NCBI RefSeq assembly: GCF_025165815.1 | Contig: NZ_JAFFZE010000014.1 | Span: 310,001-374,000 of the forward strand | DNA: 64,000 nucleotides | Source of the DNA: Actinophytocola gossypii | Lineage (GTDB): Bacteria > Actinomycetota > Actinomycetes > Mycobacteriales > Pseudonocardiaceae | Reading direction: 5' to 3' | Shown: in pieces, positions 63,052 through 64,000 of the stretch | Layout: every line of letters starts with the position of its first letter | Position numbering within the stretch: position 1 is the stretch's first letter | The notes under the pieces: generated by a model | What the model was told of the DNA's origin: nothing | What the model saw: the letters and a program-made list of their open reading frames with translations, nothing else | Databases searched by the model: none | Program-made: the position numbers and the translations under genes

Positions 63052-63208
63052 CGTAGGCCCATCCCCGGAGCGGGTCAAAGGTCAGACGCAAGATCAGGAC
63101 TGCCCGTTAGCAAACCGAGACATGCCGGCTGTTTCCCTAGCGGACACTTTCCGCACGACTACGGCAGGTTGCTGTCATGGGGGTTGCGGGTGGTCCGTCG
63201 CACACGGC

Positions 63209-64000
63209 TCATCCGGTGAGTCCGTTCGCCGCACGGACCACGTCGACGATCTCATTCATGATCTCGGTGAGCTCGTAATCCTTCGGGGTGAAAATCCTGG
63301 CGACTCCGCGTTCACGCAGGAGGTGCGCGTCGCCCGGCGGCACGATTCCGCCCACCACAACGGGGATGTCGTCGGCGCCGGCCGCGCGCAGGCCCTCGAC
63401 CACCTCGGGAACGACGGCGAGGTGCGAACCGGAGAGGATCGACAGGCCGACGACGTGCACGCCCTCCTGCACCGCGGCCGCCACGATCTGCTCGGGGGTG
63501 AGACGAATGCCCTGGTAGACGACCTCGAAACCGGCGTCCCGGGCGCGAACGGCGATCTGCTCGGCGCCGTTGGAGTGGCCGTCGAGGCCCGGTTTGCCGA
63601 CCAGCATGCGCAGCCGGCCGCCGAGTTCGTCGCCGGTGGCCAGGACGCGGTCGCGCACGACGGCGAGCTCGCCGGCGGCCTCGCCGCTCGCGGACGCGCC
63701 GGAGACCCCGGTCGGCGCGCGGTACTCGCCGAACACGGCACGCAGCGCGCCGGCCCACTCCCCCGTCGTGACACCGGCCCGTGCGCACTCCACAGTGGAC
63801 TCCATCAGGTTGGCGTCACCGCGAGCGGCCGAGGTCAACAACTCCAGCGCCTTGTCCACATCGGACTGGTTGCGTTGGGCCCGCCACCGCTCGATGGCGG
63901 CGACCGCCTCCTGCTCGACCTCGGGCTTGATCGTCTCGATGGTTCCCTCGCCCTGCAGCGGGCTGGTTTCGGTGGTGTCGAAGCGGTTGACGCCGACCAC
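63209..64000 (-). CDS. meaA: MeaA-type (ethylmalonyl-CoA mutase-like) B12-dependent mutase, C-terminal part
   Basis: 263 residues, truncated at the window edge on its N-terminal side. The B12-binding domain has RMLVGKPGLDGHSNGAEQIAVRARDAGFEVVYQGIRLTPEQIVAAAVQEGVHVVGLSILSGSH, with the cobalt-ligating DGHSNG and GLSILSGSH; VVVGGIVPPGDAHLLRERGVARIF follows. This pattern is that of MeaA/Ecm proteins rather than methylmalonyl-CoA mutase large subunits. It rearranges ethylmalonyl-CoA to methylsuccinyl-CoA after Ccr. Confidence 0.9.
   Translation of the reverse strand: MVGVNRFDTTETSPLQGEGTIETIKPEVEQEAVAAIERWRAQRNQSDVDKALELLTSAARGDANLMESTVECARAGVTTGEWAGALRAVFGEYRAPTGVSGASASGEAAGELAVVRDRVLATGDELGGRLRMLVGKPGLDGHSNGAEQIAVRARDAGFEVVYQGIRLTPEQIVAAAVQEGVHVVGLSILSGSHLAVVPEVVEGLRAAGADDIPVVVGGIVPPGDAHLLRERGVARIFTPKDYELTEIMNEIVDVVRAANGLTG

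Overview
The window is very GC-rich, gene-dense actinobacterial chromosome. NucS/EndoMS, the GlgE alpha-glucan pathway, an EspG-type type VII secretion chaperone, an F420-type luciferase-like oxidoreductase, a DUF3558 lipoprotein and the crotonyl-CoA carboxylase/reductase plus MeaA-type mutase pair together suggest the Pseudonocardiales (a Saccharothrix/Lentzea/Actinosynnema-like organism). That placement is inference from gene content. I saw no rRNA, tRNA, insertion sequence, prophage, CRISPR array or biosynthetic megasynthase.

Layout. 0-6.7 kb: end of an unknown gene, a dispersed repeat, an acyltransferase with a tiny membrane-peptide gene upstream, a nucleoside hydrolase/oxidoreductase pair, two methyltransferases, an enoyl-CoA hydratase and an ABC ATPase. 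6.7-28.5 kb: six alpha-glucan genes (glgX, glgP, glgE, treS, mak, glgB) interleaved with a secreted C39-like peptidase, a cysteine dioxygenase-like/rhodanese pair, an arginase-family protein, a stand-alone short Rho homologue and a WXG-like protein/EspG pair. 28.5-34.7 kb: an MFS transporter, two paralogous zinc-metallopeptidase lipoproteins, a strong palindromic hairpin, a thioredoxin-TPR protein, a thiamine-binding-type protein and a MarR regulator. 34.7-40.4 kb: a two-gene ABC exporter, proline iminopeptidase, and a LacI regulator fused into an operon with manA. 40.4-45.6 kb: meaB, thiolase, methylmalonyl-CoA epimerase, TetR, an SPW-repeat protein and ccr. 45.7-55.2 kb: a DivIVA-like coiled coil, cytosine deaminase, universal stress protein with a class III nucleotide cyclase, hydrolase, aminotransferase, small zinc-binding proteins, a double-length 3-hydroxyacyl-CoA dehydrogenase and a DUF3558 lipoprotein. 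55.3-64 kb: an 8-cysteine micropeptide, nucS, a two-component system, two membrane proteins, an enoyl-CoA hydratase followed by the second copy of the dispersed repeat, an ehuABCD-type ectoine uptake operon with a clear operator palindrome, and the C-terminus of an ethylmalonyl-CoA-mutase-like protein.

How the genes work together. TreS and Mak convert trehalose to maltose and maltose-1-phosphate; GlgE polymerises it; GlgB branches the glucan; GlgX and GlgP break it down. Ccr, MeaA, MeaB, the epimerase, thiolase and hydroxyacyl-CoA dehydrogenase fit the ethylmalonyl-CoA pathway for C2 assimilation and supply of ethylmalonyl- and methylmalonyl-CoA. Ehu uptake and trehalose/glucan metabolism both relate to compatible solutes.

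Most striking unexplained signals: (1) a ~110-nt element present twice, each copy 5-7 nt downstream of a stop codon on the same strand, with a 17-nt identical core and a conserved hairpin; (2) a 22-residue peptide with eight cysteines and a strong ribosome binding site; (3) a WXG-like protein paired with its own EspG-type chaperone away from any ESX locus; (4) a Rho homologue reduced to the RNA-binding and motor core; (5) at least fourteen genes whose -10-like hexamer ends 6-8 nt before the start codon, the signature of leaderless transcripts; (6) several perfect inverted repeats next to regulators and operons.
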